A stretch of DNA of 64,000 nucleotides from Bacillota bacterium (lineage in GTDB: Bacteria; Bacillota; Clostridia; Christensenellales; Borkfalkiaceae): contig JAHZBZ010000004.1 in the NCBI GenBank assembly GCA_019423125.1, forward strand, positions 11,858 to 75,857, in the 5' to 3' direction. Of this stretch, positions 1-7,585 are shown one piece after another (within the stretch, counting starts at the first letter, position 1; each line of letters starts with the position of its first letter). The notes beneath the pieces are model-generated. The model was not told the origin of the DNA. It did no database searches and saw only the letters and a program-made list of their open reading frames with translations. The translations under genes and the position numbers were made by a program.

Positions 1-1
1 C

Positions 2-298
2 CGCTTCGTGCTCTTTGACCAGGCGGACGGCGAACAGCTGCGCGATGCGACGGAGCTTCTGTACGACAAGCTGGAAGAGACGGGCGGGCTTGCCGCCGAC
101 CTGGACGAGGACAGCCTTGCCTGCGCCATTTATCTGGCGGGCACGCACGTCAACCGCAGCCGCGCGGTCGAGGTCCTTCAGCTTCTCGGCGCGAACGGCG
201 AGAAGGTGGCGGCGCTGATGAAGTGTCTGCACAGGGAAGAGGTCGCCGCGGCGGACGCCGCGGACGGCGCAGGGAAAAAGGGGGACGGAGAAGAATGA
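2..298 (+). CDS. C-terminal part of an unknown protein, cut by window start
   Basis: The frame is open from the first complete codon at position 2, so the gene very probably begins upstream of the window; the GTG at 8 has no RBS. About 98 residues are visible. They are acidic and helical-looking (DATELLYDKLEE, RAVEVLQLLGANGEKV), ending in a low-complexity Ala/Asp/Gly/Lys tail. I recognise no domain or catalytic motif. The stop codon overlaps the start of the next gene (ATGA at 295-298), so the two are translationally coupled and probably work together. The function is unknown. Confidence 0.6.
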   Translation, partial: RFVLFDQADGEQLRDATELLYDKLEETGGLAADLDEDSLACAIYLAGTHVNRSRAVEVLQLLGANGEKVAALMKCLHREEVAAADAADGAGKKGDGEE

Positions 299-1122
299 AG
301 CTCATCGACTTCGACGCAAAATTCAACCTCCGCATGGCAAAGCTTTTGCGCAGTCATGCGGGCGAACATACGGAAGACGAGTGGGAGGATCTGATCGCGG
401 AGGAATACCGCAAATTCGGCGATACGCCCTTCGAGGACCTCGGCATGACGCCGCGCGCGTACTTTGCGCGCATGAGCGACGAACAGCTGACCGAGACGCT
501 CAAAGAGTTTCTCCTGCAACAGGTCAACGTTCCCGATTTTCTGTGCGCGGAGCTGGAGTCCCGCCCCGTGGGCGAGGCTGTCCTTGCCCTGCTCGGGCAG
601 ACGGACGAGGAACTCGTGCACTTTGCCATCCATCTGATCGGCGCGGACGCGCGCGCTTTTTCGCGCTACTGTCAGATGCTCGCCTCCGACGAGTACGACG
701 AACACGTCAAGGACTGCGTCGCGGAGGTGCTCAAGGAGAACGCGGACGCGGCGAAAGAGGCGCTCTTGAATCTTCTCTCCTCGGAGGGAAGATCGTACGC
801 GCTGGAGATCCTCTCGCGGGTGCGGGAGCGGGACGAGCGCGTCTATTCGGCGCTCGCCGCGGCTTTTCGCGGCGCGGAGGAGGAAGATCTGCCCCTCTAT
901 GCGGGCTATCTCGCCGCCTACGGGGACGAGCGCGCGCTTCCGCTTCTTTTGGAACGCATCGGACGGCAGGACATCGGCTATGCGGCGTTCTGCGAACTTC
1001 GCTTTGCGATCGAGGCGCTGGGCGGGAGTTATGACGCGGAGCGGGATTTTTCCTCGGACGAGGCGTATAAGAAGGTGCGCGCCGCGGAGGCGGAGCGGGA
1101 CATATTCGGCAAAAAGTCCTGA
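295..1122 (+). CDS. Unknown 275-aa helical (HEAT-like) protein
   Basis: The start is ATG at 295, overlapping the previous stop and preceded by a GGAG-type RBS (about 285-290); an upstream in-frame ATG at 223 would add a very basic, unlikely N-terminus. The protein is soluble and predicted all-helical. Its C-terminal half shows HEAT-like helix pairs (YAGYLAAYGDERALPLLLER, FCELRFAIEALGG), which suggests a scaffold rather than an enzyme. There is no signal peptide or membrane segment. It follows its neighbour as a coupled pair and ends before the rpsU promoter. I do not recognise the family; the HEAT comparison is an inference from pattern only. Confidence 0.65.
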   Translation: MKLIDFDAKFNLRMAKLLRSHAGEHTEDEWEDLIAEEYRKFGDTPFEDLGMTPRAYFARMSDEQLTETLKEFLLQQVNVPDFLCAELESRPVGEAVLALLGQTDEELVHFAIHLIGADARAFSRYCQMLASDEYDEHVKDCVAEVLKENADAAKEALLNLLSSEGRSYALEILSRVRERDERVYSALAAAFRGAEEEDLPLYAGYLAAYGDERALPLLLERIGRQDIGYAAFCELRFAIEALGGSYDAERDFSSDEAYKKVRAAEAERDIFGKKS

Positions 1123-1148
1123 AATAGGGGAAAAGCGGCGAAAAAAAC

Positions 1149-1177
1149 TTGACATTTTTTCCCGTTTACGCTAAAAT
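1149..1177 (+). promoter_or_regulatory. Promoter of rpsU
   Basis: TTGACA at 1149-1154 and TAAAAT at 1172-1177 are separated by 17 bp. The site lies 44 bp upstream of the rpsU start, after the previous gene has ended. It is a consensus-grade sigma-A promoter, as expected for a ribosomal protein gene. Confidence 0.75.
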
Positions 1178-1220
1178 AAGAGCGTTATCAACTGCGAAAG
1201 GCGAAGGAGGGTTGAAAGGA

Positions 1221-1400
1221 ATGTCCACGATCAGAGTCGGAGAAAACGAGTCGATTGACAGCGCGCTGCGCCGTTTCAAGAGAAAGTGCTCCCGCGACGG
1301 AATCATCGGAGATCTTCGCCGTAAAGAGCATTACGAGAAGCCTTCCGTCCGTAAAAAGAAGAAGTCGGAAGCGGCACGCAAGAGAAGCGTGAAGAACTGA
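1221..1400 (+). CDS. rpsU: 30S ribosomal protein bS21
   Basis: This 59-aa protein has the bS21 signature (IRVGENESIDSALRRFKRKC) followed by a very basic tail rich in KKKK and RKR. bS21 binds the 30S platform near the anti-Shine-Dalgarno helix and takes part in initiation. The start at ATG 1221 is preceded by AAGGAGG (1204-1210) and gives the family's usual length (57-70 aa); an upstream in-frame ATG at 1149 lies inside the promoter and is rejected. The gene has its own promoter and is followed at once by an intrinsic terminator, so it is probably a highly expressed single-gene unit with some readthrough into the next gene. Confidence 0.95.
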   Translation: MSTIRVGENESIDSALRRFKRKCSRDGIIGDLRRKEHYEKPSVRKKKKSEAARKRSVKN

Positions 1401-1406
1401 ACACAA

Positions 1407-1440
1407 AAGCTCGTTATTGAAAGATAACGGGCTTTTTGTT
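1407..1440 (+). terminator. Intrinsic terminator after rpsU
   Basis: A stem of about 10 bp (AGCTCGTTAT paired with ATAACGGGCT, one G-T pair) with a short loop is followed by TTTTTGTTTTT. It starts 7 nt after the rpsU stop. Confidence 0.85.
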
Positions 1441-1473
1441 TTTCTGCGAAAAATGTCGAAGGAGGGAATGATT

Positions 1474-1902
1474 ATGCCTGAAAAGACGCAGGGCAATTTC
1501 AAGAGCATCGCAAAAGAGGCAAAGCGCCGCATGAAGAGCGGGTTTTGGGAGAACTGCAAGAGCGAGATCTCGGGCGAGATCGCGCGCGCCGCGGCGGCGG
1601 GCGTGAGCGAGAGCCGCGCGGGCAGATACTTTGCGGGAAAGGTCAACACCAGCCTGCGCGGCGGCGGGGACGACGCTTTCTACGAAAAAGTGCGCGCCCT
1701 GCTCGTCAGCGAAGGGGAGGTCTCCGACGCGATCGGGCGGCTGACCGACCATTCCCTCTACGACACCCTCTCCTACGAGGAGAAACAGCGCTACACGCTC
1801 ACCCTTTCCGAGCGCTATCTCAAGGCGGTGGAGCGCTTCCGCCGCGAGTGCGAGTACGAGGGGGCGCCCAAGTCTGTCCGCCCGCCGCAAAAGCAGCCGT
1901 AA
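1474..1902 (+). CDS. Unknown 142-aa protein downstream of rpsU
   Basis: ATG 1474 is chosen because GGAGG at 1461-1465 sits 8 nt before it; the ATG at 1468 is too close to that RBS. The protein is soluble, charged and helical, with a basic N-terminal part (AKEAKRRMKSGFW) and an aromatic/charged C-terminal part (SLYDTLSYEEKQRYTLTLSE). In many Firmicutes yqeY occupies the place behind rpsU, but the sequence does not show the YqeY pattern as I know it. I cannot assign a function. It lies between the rpsU terminator and the pcrA promoter. Confidence 0.6.
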   Translation: MPEKTQGNFKSIAKEAKRRMKSGFWENCKSEISGEIARAAAAGVSESRAGRYFAGKVNTSLRGGGDDAFYEKVRALLVSEGEVSDAIGRLTDHSLYDTLSYEEKQRYTLTLSERYLKAVERFRRECEYEGAPKSVRPPQKQP

Positions 1903-1905
1903 AAC

Positions 1906-1934
1906 TTGCGCCTTTTGCTCTTTTGTGATATACT
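1906..1934 (+). promoter_or_regulatory. Promoter of pcrA-ligA
   Basis: TTGCGC (1906-1911) and TATACT (1929-1934) have a 17-bp spacer, and the -10 is preceded by TGA (extended -10, TGnTATACT). It sits 62 bp upstream of the pcrA start. Confidence 0.7.
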
Positions 1935-1996
1935 ATTAGGGTAACATCACAACAGAGGCAAACGAAAGGCGCGACGACGGCGCCGCAGGAGAAGAG

Positions 1997-4300
1997 ATGA
2001 CGGACATACTCAAAAAACTCAACGAAGAACAGTGCAAGCCCGTGACGGATACGGAGGGCGCGGTGCTCGTGCTTGCGGGCGCGGGCAGCGGAAAGACGCG
2101 CGTGCTCACCTCGCGCATCGCCTATCTCGTCGAGGAGAAGGGGGTGTATCCCTCCTCCATCCTCGCGATCACCTTCACGAACAAGGCGGCAAACGAGATG
2201 AAAGAGCGCCTCTCGGCGATGGTCGAGGGCTCGGAGAGCATGTGGATCTGCACCATTCACAGCATGTGCGTGCGCATCCTGCGCATGTACGCCGACCGCC
2301 TGGGCTACGGAAAGAATTTCTCCATCTACAGCGAGACGGAGCGCGCGAACGTGATCAAGCGCGCGTTCGCCGACTGCGGGTTTGACGACGAGAAGATGCT
2401 CAAAAACGTCAAATTCCACATCGCCAACGCGAAGATGCTGGGAAGGACTCCCGAAAAATACGCGGAGGAGAACGCCGACGTGCGCGGCATCGCGGACATT
2501 GTCCGCGTGTACGCGGCGTACTGCGACCACCTCAAAAAGAACAACGCCCTCGACTTTGACGACCTTCTGACCGAGGCGCTCCGCCTTCTGCGCACGGACG
2601 CAGACGCGTGCGAGTATCTCTCGGGCAGGTTCCGCTACATACACGTCGACGAGTTTCAGGACACGAACGGCGTGCAGTTCGAGATCGTCCGTCTGCTCGC
2701 CAAGGTGCACGGCAACCTCTTCGTCGTCGGCGACGACGACCAGAGCATCTACGGCTGGCGCGGCGCAAAGATCGAGAACATCCTCGAATTTGAAAAATAT
2801 TACCCGGGCGCGAAGGTGTACAAGCTCGAGCGCAATTACCGTTCGACCAAGAACATCCTCAAGCTCGCCAACGCGGTCATCCGCAACAACGGCAGGCGAA
2901 AAGACAAGGTGCTCTGGACGGAGAACGACGAGGGCGCGGAGGCACAGTATTTTCAGGCGGAGACGGAAGGGGACGAGGCGCTGTTCGTCGCGCGCACCAT
3001 CAGCGACCTCATGAACAGGCGCGGCTACCGTTTTTCCGACTTCGCGGTGCTCATGCGCATCAACGCGCTGACGCGCGCCTACGAGCAGGAGTTCTCCAAA
3101 TACAACATCCCGTACAAGGTGTTCGGCGGTTTCCGTTTCTACGAGCGCAAGGAGATCAAGGACCTGCTCGCCTATCTGCGCGTCGTCAACAACCCGTTCG
3201 ACAGCGAGGCTGTCACCCGCATCATCAACGTGCCCAAGCGCGGCATCGGCGCGCGCACGGTGGAGATCCTCGAACAGTACGCGGCGGAGAACGAGCTCTC
3301 CGTCTACGACGCCGTTCTCGACGTCGACAGTCTCGAGCTCAATGCGGGCAGCAAGGCGAAGGTGCGCGCGTTCGGCGCCCTTCTCAAGGACCTCGTCGTC
3401 AAGGGCGCGGAGGCGAGCGCGGACGAACTCATCCGCGACGTCATCAACGACAGCGGCATCCTCTCGATGTACGCGGACGATTCGGACGAGTCCATCAACA
3501 AAAAGGCAAACATCGACGAGTTTGTCAATTCGGTGGACGAGTTCTGCAAACTCAACAAGAACGCGACGCTCGCCGATTTCCTCAACCAGGTCACGCTCAG
3601 CTCGGACACGGACGACATGGACGAGGCGGAGTATGTCAGCGTTGCGACCATACACTCGGTCAAGGGCCTGGAATTCAAGGCGGTGTTCGTCGTGGGCATG
3701 GAGGAGAACATCATGCCCGTTTCGCGCGCCGCCTACGACGAGAAGGACCTCGAAGAGGAGCGCAGGCTTCTGTACGTCGCGATCACGCGCGCGGAGGAAT
3801 GCCTGTACTTCACCCGCTCCAAGAGCCGCTATCTCTACGGCGAGCGCAGCATGACCCTGCCGTCCCGCTTCATCGGCGAGCTGATGCCCGCGCTGGGCGT
3901 CGAGCCCTCCCGTCCCGGCTATTCGGAGAGCGCCCCGCGCACGCGGTACGGCTCTTCCTACGGCGGGTACGGCGCCCGCCGCACCTTTGCGCGCGCCGGC
4001 CGCGACCGCGACGAAGAGGATTACGGTTACCGCAGCGATCTTCCGCCCGAGGAGACGCCGCGTCCCTCCGGCTTTTCGGCGTCCGCGGGCTACCGCCGTT
4101 CGGCGCCGCACCCCCAACCCGCGGGCAAGGACTATTCCGCTTTCCGCGCGGGCGTGCGCGTGAGCCACCCGAAATTCGGCGAGGGGGTCATCGTCTCCAC
4201 GCGCGGCGAGGGCCAGACGATGATCGCGCACATCTCCTTCCCGGGACTTGGCATCAAGGCGCTCTCCGTGCAGATCGCGCCGCTCAAGATCCTGCGCTGA
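1997..4300 (+). CDS. pcrA: ATP-dependent 3'-5' DNA helicase PcrA/UvrD
   Basis: This is a superfamily 1A helicase of 767 aa (family about 720-780) that unwinds DNA in nucleotide-excision repair, replication restart and transcription-repair coupling. Visible motifs are the Walker A segment AGAGSGKT (K33), TFTNKAANEM (motif Ia), VDEFQDTN (motif II), GDDDQSIYGWRGA (motif III), LERNYRST (motif IV), TIHSVKGLEF (motif V) and LYVAITRAEE (motif VI). The C-terminal tail is Gly/Tyr/Arg-rich and ends in the short beta-domain HPKFGEGVIVSTRGEG seen in Gram-positive PcrA, which binds RNA polymerase. ligA follows 22 nt later, the usual pcrA-ligA arrangement. Confidence 0.96.
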   Translation: MTDILKKLNEEQCKPVTDTEGAVLVLAGAGSGKTRVLTSRIAYLVEEKGVYPSSILAITFTNKAANEMKERLSAMVEGSESMWICTIHSMCVRILRMYADRLGYGKNFSIYSETERANVIKRAFADCGFDDEKMLKNVKFHIANAKMLGRTPEKYAEENADVRGIADIVRVYAAYCDHLKKNNALDFDDLLTEALRLLRTDADACEYLSGRFRYIHVDEFQDTNGVQFEIVRLLAKVHGNLFVVGDDDQSIYGWRGAKIENILEFEKYYPGAKVYKLERNYRSTKNILKLANAVIRNNGRRKDKVLWTENDEGAEAQYFQAETEGDEALFVARTISDLMNRRGYRFSDFAVLMRINALTRAYEQEFSKYNIPYKVFGGFRFYERKEIKDLLAYLRVVNNPFDSEAVTRIINVPKRGIGARTVEILEQYAAENELSVYDAVLDVDSLELNAGSKAKVRAFGALLKDLVVKGAEASADELIRDVINDSGILSMYADDSDESINKKANIDEFVNSVDEFCKLNKNATLADFLNQVTLSSDTDDMDEAEYVSVATIHSVKGLEFKAVFVVGMEENIMPVSRAAYDEKDLEEERRLLYVAITRAEECLYFTRSKSRYLYGERSMTLPSRFIGELMPALGVEPSRPGYSESAPRTRYGSSYGGYGARRTFARAGRDRDEEDYGYRSDLPPEETPRPSGFSASAGYRRSAPHPQPAGKDYSAFRAGVRVSHPKFGEGVIVSTRGEGQTMIAHISFPGLGIKALSVQIAPLKILR

Positions 4301-4322
4301 CCGAAAAAAGAGAGGGATCCCC

Positions 4323-6263
4323 ATGGACAGAATGAGAGAACTTGTAGACATCCTCAACCGCTACGCGCACGAGTATTACGTCCTGGACGCGCCGACGGTG
4401 GAGGACCGCGAATACGACAGGCTGTACGACGAACTGCGCGCGCTCGAGCGCGAGAGCGGCATCGTGTACGAGGATTCGCCCACCCGCCGCGTCGGCGGCG
4501 AGCCCGTCAAGGCGTTTGCCCGCCACGAGCACATCGCGCGGCTGTACAGCCTGGACAAGGCGGTCACGCGCGAGGAGATGGAGGCATTCTTTGCGCGCGT
4601 GCGCAAGGTCTCGCCCTCGCCCGTCTATACCGTCGAGTATAAGTTCGACGGGCTGACCATGTGCCTGACCTACGAGGGCGGCAAGTTCGTCCGCGCGACG
4701 ACGCGCGGCAACGGCACGGTGGGCGAAGACGTCACGGCGCAGGTGCTCACCATCCGCAGTTATCCGCTCTCCATCCCGTACAAGGGCACGCTCGAGGTCA
4801 AGGGCGAGGCGATCATCCGCCTCTCCGTCCTCGAAGAATATAACAAGACGGCGGCGGAACCGCTCAAAAACGCGCGCAACGCCGCGGCGGGCGCGGTGCG
4901 CAACCTCGATCCCGCCGTCACCGCCGCGCGCCGTCCCGAGATCCTGTTTTATGACGTGAATTTCATGTCCGAGGGCGCGCTCGCCTCGCAGGAAGAGGCG
5001 GTCGCCTTTCTCGAAGAACAGGGCTTCAAGACCTTCCGTCATCTGCGCGTGTGCAGGACGGAAGAGGAGGTCTTTGCCGCGATCGACGAGATCGAAGTGG
5101 AGCGCAAGAACATAGACGTGCTCACGGACGGCGCGGTGATCAAGGCGGACGACTTTTCCGTGCGCGAGGCGCTCGGCTATACGGACAAATTCCCGCGCTG
5201 GGCGATCGCCTTCAAATTCGAGGCGGAAGAGGCGGTCACGACGGTGCGCAAAGTGCTCTGGCAGGTGGGCAGGACGGGCAAACTCACCCCGCTCGCGGAG
5301 GTGGACCCCGTCGAGCTCGCGGGCGCGACGGTGCGCAGGGCGACGCTCAACAACCTCGGCGACATCCGCCGCAAGGACGTGCGCATCGGAAGCCGCGTGC
5401 TCATCCGCAGGAGCAACGAGGTCATCCCCGAGATCCTCGGCGCCTGCGAGCACACGGACGCGAGCGTCGAGGTCGCCCGCCCCGAAGTCTGCCCGTACTG
5501 CGGCACGCCGCTCGAAGAGGAGGGCGCAAACCTGTTCTGTCCCAACCGCGGCTGCCGTCCGCGCGTCGCGGCGGCGCTCGCCAACTTTGCGGGCAAGGAC
5601 GCGATGGACATCGACGGCTTTTCGGAGATGACCGCCTGCCAACTCTACGACGCGCTGGGCGTGCGCCGTCCCTCCGATCTCTACGCGCTGGACGCGGAAA
5701 AACTCTCGGGGCTGGAGGGCTTCGGCGAAAAGAAGATCTCCAATCTCCTGCGCTCGGTCGAAAAGTCCAAAAAAGTCCCGCTGGAACGCTTTTTGTTCGC
5801 GCTTGGCATCGACGGCATCGGAAAGGTCGCCTCGCGCGATCTCGCACAGCGTTTCGGGAGCGTGGAGGCGCTCGCCGCCGCCACGGCGGAGGAGCTGGTA
5901 CAGATGGAGAACGTCGGCGAAAAGACGGCGGAGAACATCGTCGGGTGGTTTGCGGACGCGGACAATTCCGAAGAGCTCTCCCGCCTGTTTGCGGCGGGAG
6001 TCGCGCCCTATGTCAAGGAGAAGGGCGCGGGCGCCTTTACGGGCGAGAACGTCGTTCTGACGGGCACGCTTTCGACGCTCAAGCGCAGCGAGGCGCAGGC
6101 GCGCATCGAGGCGGCGGGCGGCGTGTGCCAGAGCTCGGTGACGGGCAAGACCACGCTCGTCGTCGCGGGCGAGAGCGCGGGGAGCAAGCTGGACAAGGCG
6201 CGCGCGCTGGGCATCCGCGTGATCGGAGAGGAAGAACTGCTGAAAATTCTCGGCGAAGGCTGA
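4323..6263 (+). CDS. ligA: NAD+-dependent DNA ligase LigA
   Basis: This ligase seals nicks in replication and repair using NAD+. ATG 4323 gives 646 aa (family about 650-670) and starts with the NMN-binding Ia domain (YYVLDAPTVEDREYDRLYDE). The adenylation motif is KFDG with catalytic Lys107, followed by motif III and the OB-fold. The four-cysteine zinc finger is CPYCGT...FCPNRGC, followed by helix-hairpin-helix repeats and a C-terminal BRCT domain (GENVVLTGTL onward). The longer in-frame start at 4248 would overlap pcrA and encode an Arg/Ser-rich leader, so it is rejected. It is co-transcribed with pcrA. The SLDKA motif replaces the more common SLDNA. Confidence 0.96.
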   Translation: MDRMRELVDILNRYAHEYYVLDAPTVEDREYDRLYDELRALERESGIVYEDSPTRRVGGEPVKAFARHEHIARLYSLDKAVTREEMEAFFARVRKVSPSPVYTVEYKFDGLTMCLTYEGGKFVRATTRGNGTVGEDVTAQVLTIRSYPLSIPYKGTLEVKGEAIIRLSVLEEYNKTAAEPLKNARNAAAGAVRNLDPAVTAARRPEILFYDVNFMSEGALASQEEAVAFLEEQGFKTFRHLRVCRTEEEVFAAIDEIEVERKNIDVLTDGAVIKADDFSVREALGYTDKFPRWAIAFKFEAEEAVTTVRKVLWQVGRTGKLTPLAEVDPVELAGATVRRATLNNLGDIRRKDVRIGSRVLIRRSNEVIPEILGACEHTDASVEVARPEVCPYCGTPLEEEGANLFCPNRGCRPRVAAALANFAGKDAMDIDGFSEMTACQLYDALGVRRPSDLYALDAEKLSGLEGFGEKKISNLLRSVEKSKKVPLERFLFALGIDGIGKVASRDLAQRFGSVEALAAATAEELVQMENVGEKTAENIVGWFADADNSEELSRLFAAGVAPYVKEKGAGAFTGENVVLTGTLSTLKRSEAQARIEAAGGVCQSSVTGKTTLVVAGESAGSKLDKARALGIRVIGEEELLKILGEG

Positions 6264-6269
6264 AATAGC

Positions 6270-6298
6270 TTGAAATTTTTCCGCGGATTTGCTATAAT
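6270..6298 (+). promoter_or_regulatory. Promoter of the yicC-rpoZ-priA cluster
   Basis: TTGAAA (6270-6275) and TATAAT (6293-6298) with a 17-bp spacer lie just after the ligA stop and about 53 bp before yicC. Confidence 0.8.
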
Positions 6299-6350
6299 AT
6301 CAGCGGTATAGAACAGGGATCGCGCCCCGCGGCGCGAAGGAGCTTCGGAT

Positions 6351-7226
6351 ATGTTCAGTATGACCGGTTACGGCAAGGGCGAATACAAGGAGGGCGGCAT
6401 CGAGCTGACCGTCGAGATCAAGACGGTCAACAACCGCTACCTCGACGTCTCCGTCAAGAGCCCCAAGGTTTTCAACGCCTACGAGGAGGCGCTCCGCGCG
6501 ATGGTGCGCGAAAAGCTGACGCGCGGCCATGCGGACATCTTCATCTCCTGCATCGACAAGCGCGAAAAGGCGAAGTCGCTGTACGTCGACGAGGCGGCGG
6601 CGGCGAGCTATTACCGCGCGGCGATGCAGATCGCGGCGCTCTTTCCCGACCTTGCGGACGACACGAGCGTCCTCTCCATTCTCAGAAGTCCCGACGTCGT
6701 GCGCCAGGAAGAAGTGCAGGGCGCGGACGACGCGTTGCAGGCGGCCCTGCGTGCCGCTCTCGGCGCGGCATTGGACGGGCTCAACGCCATGCGCGAGCGC
6801 GAGGGCGAAAAACTCGCCGCCGACATGCTCTCCCGCATGGACGAGATCGAGCGGCTGGTCGGCATGATCGCACAGCGCGCGCCGCTGGTCGCGGAGAACT
6901 ACCGCAAGCGCATGAACGAGCGCATGGCGGAGATCCTCTCGGGCGCGGAATACGACGAGGGCAGGCTCCTGACCGAAGCCGCTTTGTTCGCGGATAAATC
7001 CAACATCGACGAAGAGCTCACGCGGCTCTCCTCGCACATCGGGCAGTTCCGTTCCATCTGCAAGGAGGAGCGCGTCGGCAGAAAGCTGGATTTTCTCGTG
7101 CAAGAGTTCAACCGCGAGGCGAACACCATCTGCTCGAAGAGCAACGACATCGCGGTGACGAACGCCGCGCTCGCGCTCAAAAACGAGATCGAAAAGGTGC
7201 GCGAGCAGGTGCAGAACGTCGAATAA
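6351..7226 (+). CDS. yicC: YicC family endoribonuclease
   Basis: The N-terminus MFSMTGYGKG and EIKTVNNRYLDVSVKSP are diagnostic of the YicC family, and the C-terminus carries the second conserved block (LVQEFNREANTICSKSND). The length of 291 aa is normal. YicC proteins are hexameric, metal-dependent endoribonucleases linked to RNA turnover and stationary-phase physiology. A GAAGGAG RBS precedes ATG 6351. In Clostridia and Bacilli the gene normally heads yicC-(remA)-gmk-rpoZ; here rpoZ follows directly, 31 nt later, with no gmk. Confidence 0.92.
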   Translation: MFSMTGYGKGEYKEGGIELTVEIKTVNNRYLDVSVKSPKVFNAYEEALRAMVREKLTRGHADIFISCIDKREKAKSLYVDEAAAASYYRAAMQIAALFPDLADDTSVLSILRSPDVVRQEEVQGADDALQAALRAALGAALDGLNAMREREGEKLAADMLSRMDEIERLVGMIAQRAPLVAENYRKRMNERMAEILSGAEYDEGRLLTEAALFADKSNIDEELTRLSSHIGQFRSICKEERVGRKLDFLVQEFNREANTICSKSNDIAVTNAALALKNEIEKVREQVQNVE

Positions 7227-7257
7227 ACCAAAAAAATTTCTTTCGAGGTGCAGATAT

Positions 7258-7479
7258 ATGATCAACGAACCGGTAGTGGACAAATTGGTGGAAAAACTGG
7301 GTACGCCGGGACATCCCGCATCGCGCTATGCGCTGTGCGTGGTCGTCGCCAAGCGCGCGCGCCAGATCATCGATCAGGAGCAGAGCCAGGGCATCCACGA
7401 GCTGCCCGGCAACGTCAAGGAGATCGCGCTTGCCTGCCAGGAGATCGCCTCCGGCAAGCTCACGATGACCAAGGACTGA
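7258..7479 (+). CDS. rpoZ: DNA-directed RNA polymerase omega subunit
   Basis: This 73-aa protein has the omega pattern: an N-terminal EPVVDKLVEKLG, then SRYALCVVVAKRARQI, then an acidic/aliphatic tail. Omega chaperones the beta-prime subunit and stabilises the core enzyme. An AGGTG RBS precedes ATG 7258. Its position between yicC and priA is the conserved Firmicutes location and supports the call despite the short length. Confidence 0.9.
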   Translation: MINEPVVDKLVEKLGTPGHPASRYALCVVVAKRARQIIDQEQSQGIHELPGNVKEIALACQEIASGKLTMTKD

Positions 7480-7540
7480 GCGGGAATAGAAAAGAGAAGG
7501 GGAAAAACGCCGCGCGGCGCATTTTCCGCATGCAAAAAAT

Positions 7541-7572
7541 CTGCTCCGAGGCGATCGGGGCAGTCTGTTTTT
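7541..7572 (+). terminator. Terminator-like hairpin between rpoZ and priA
   Basis: CTGCTCCGA (7541-7549) pairs with TCGGGGCAG (7555-7563, one G-T pair) around a 5-nt loop, followed by TCTGTTTTTA. A second GC-rich hairpin lies just upstream (about 7500-7526). The U-run is interrupted, so this may be a partial terminator that lowers priA expression relative to rpoZ. Confidence 0.5.
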
Positions 7573-7585
7573 ACAGGGGACGCAG

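Noticed and set aside
1820..4357. A long minus-strand frame opposite pcrA
   Set aside because: It is a shadow of pcrA caused by GC bias. The plus-strand frame has all helicase motifs, and the minus product has none.
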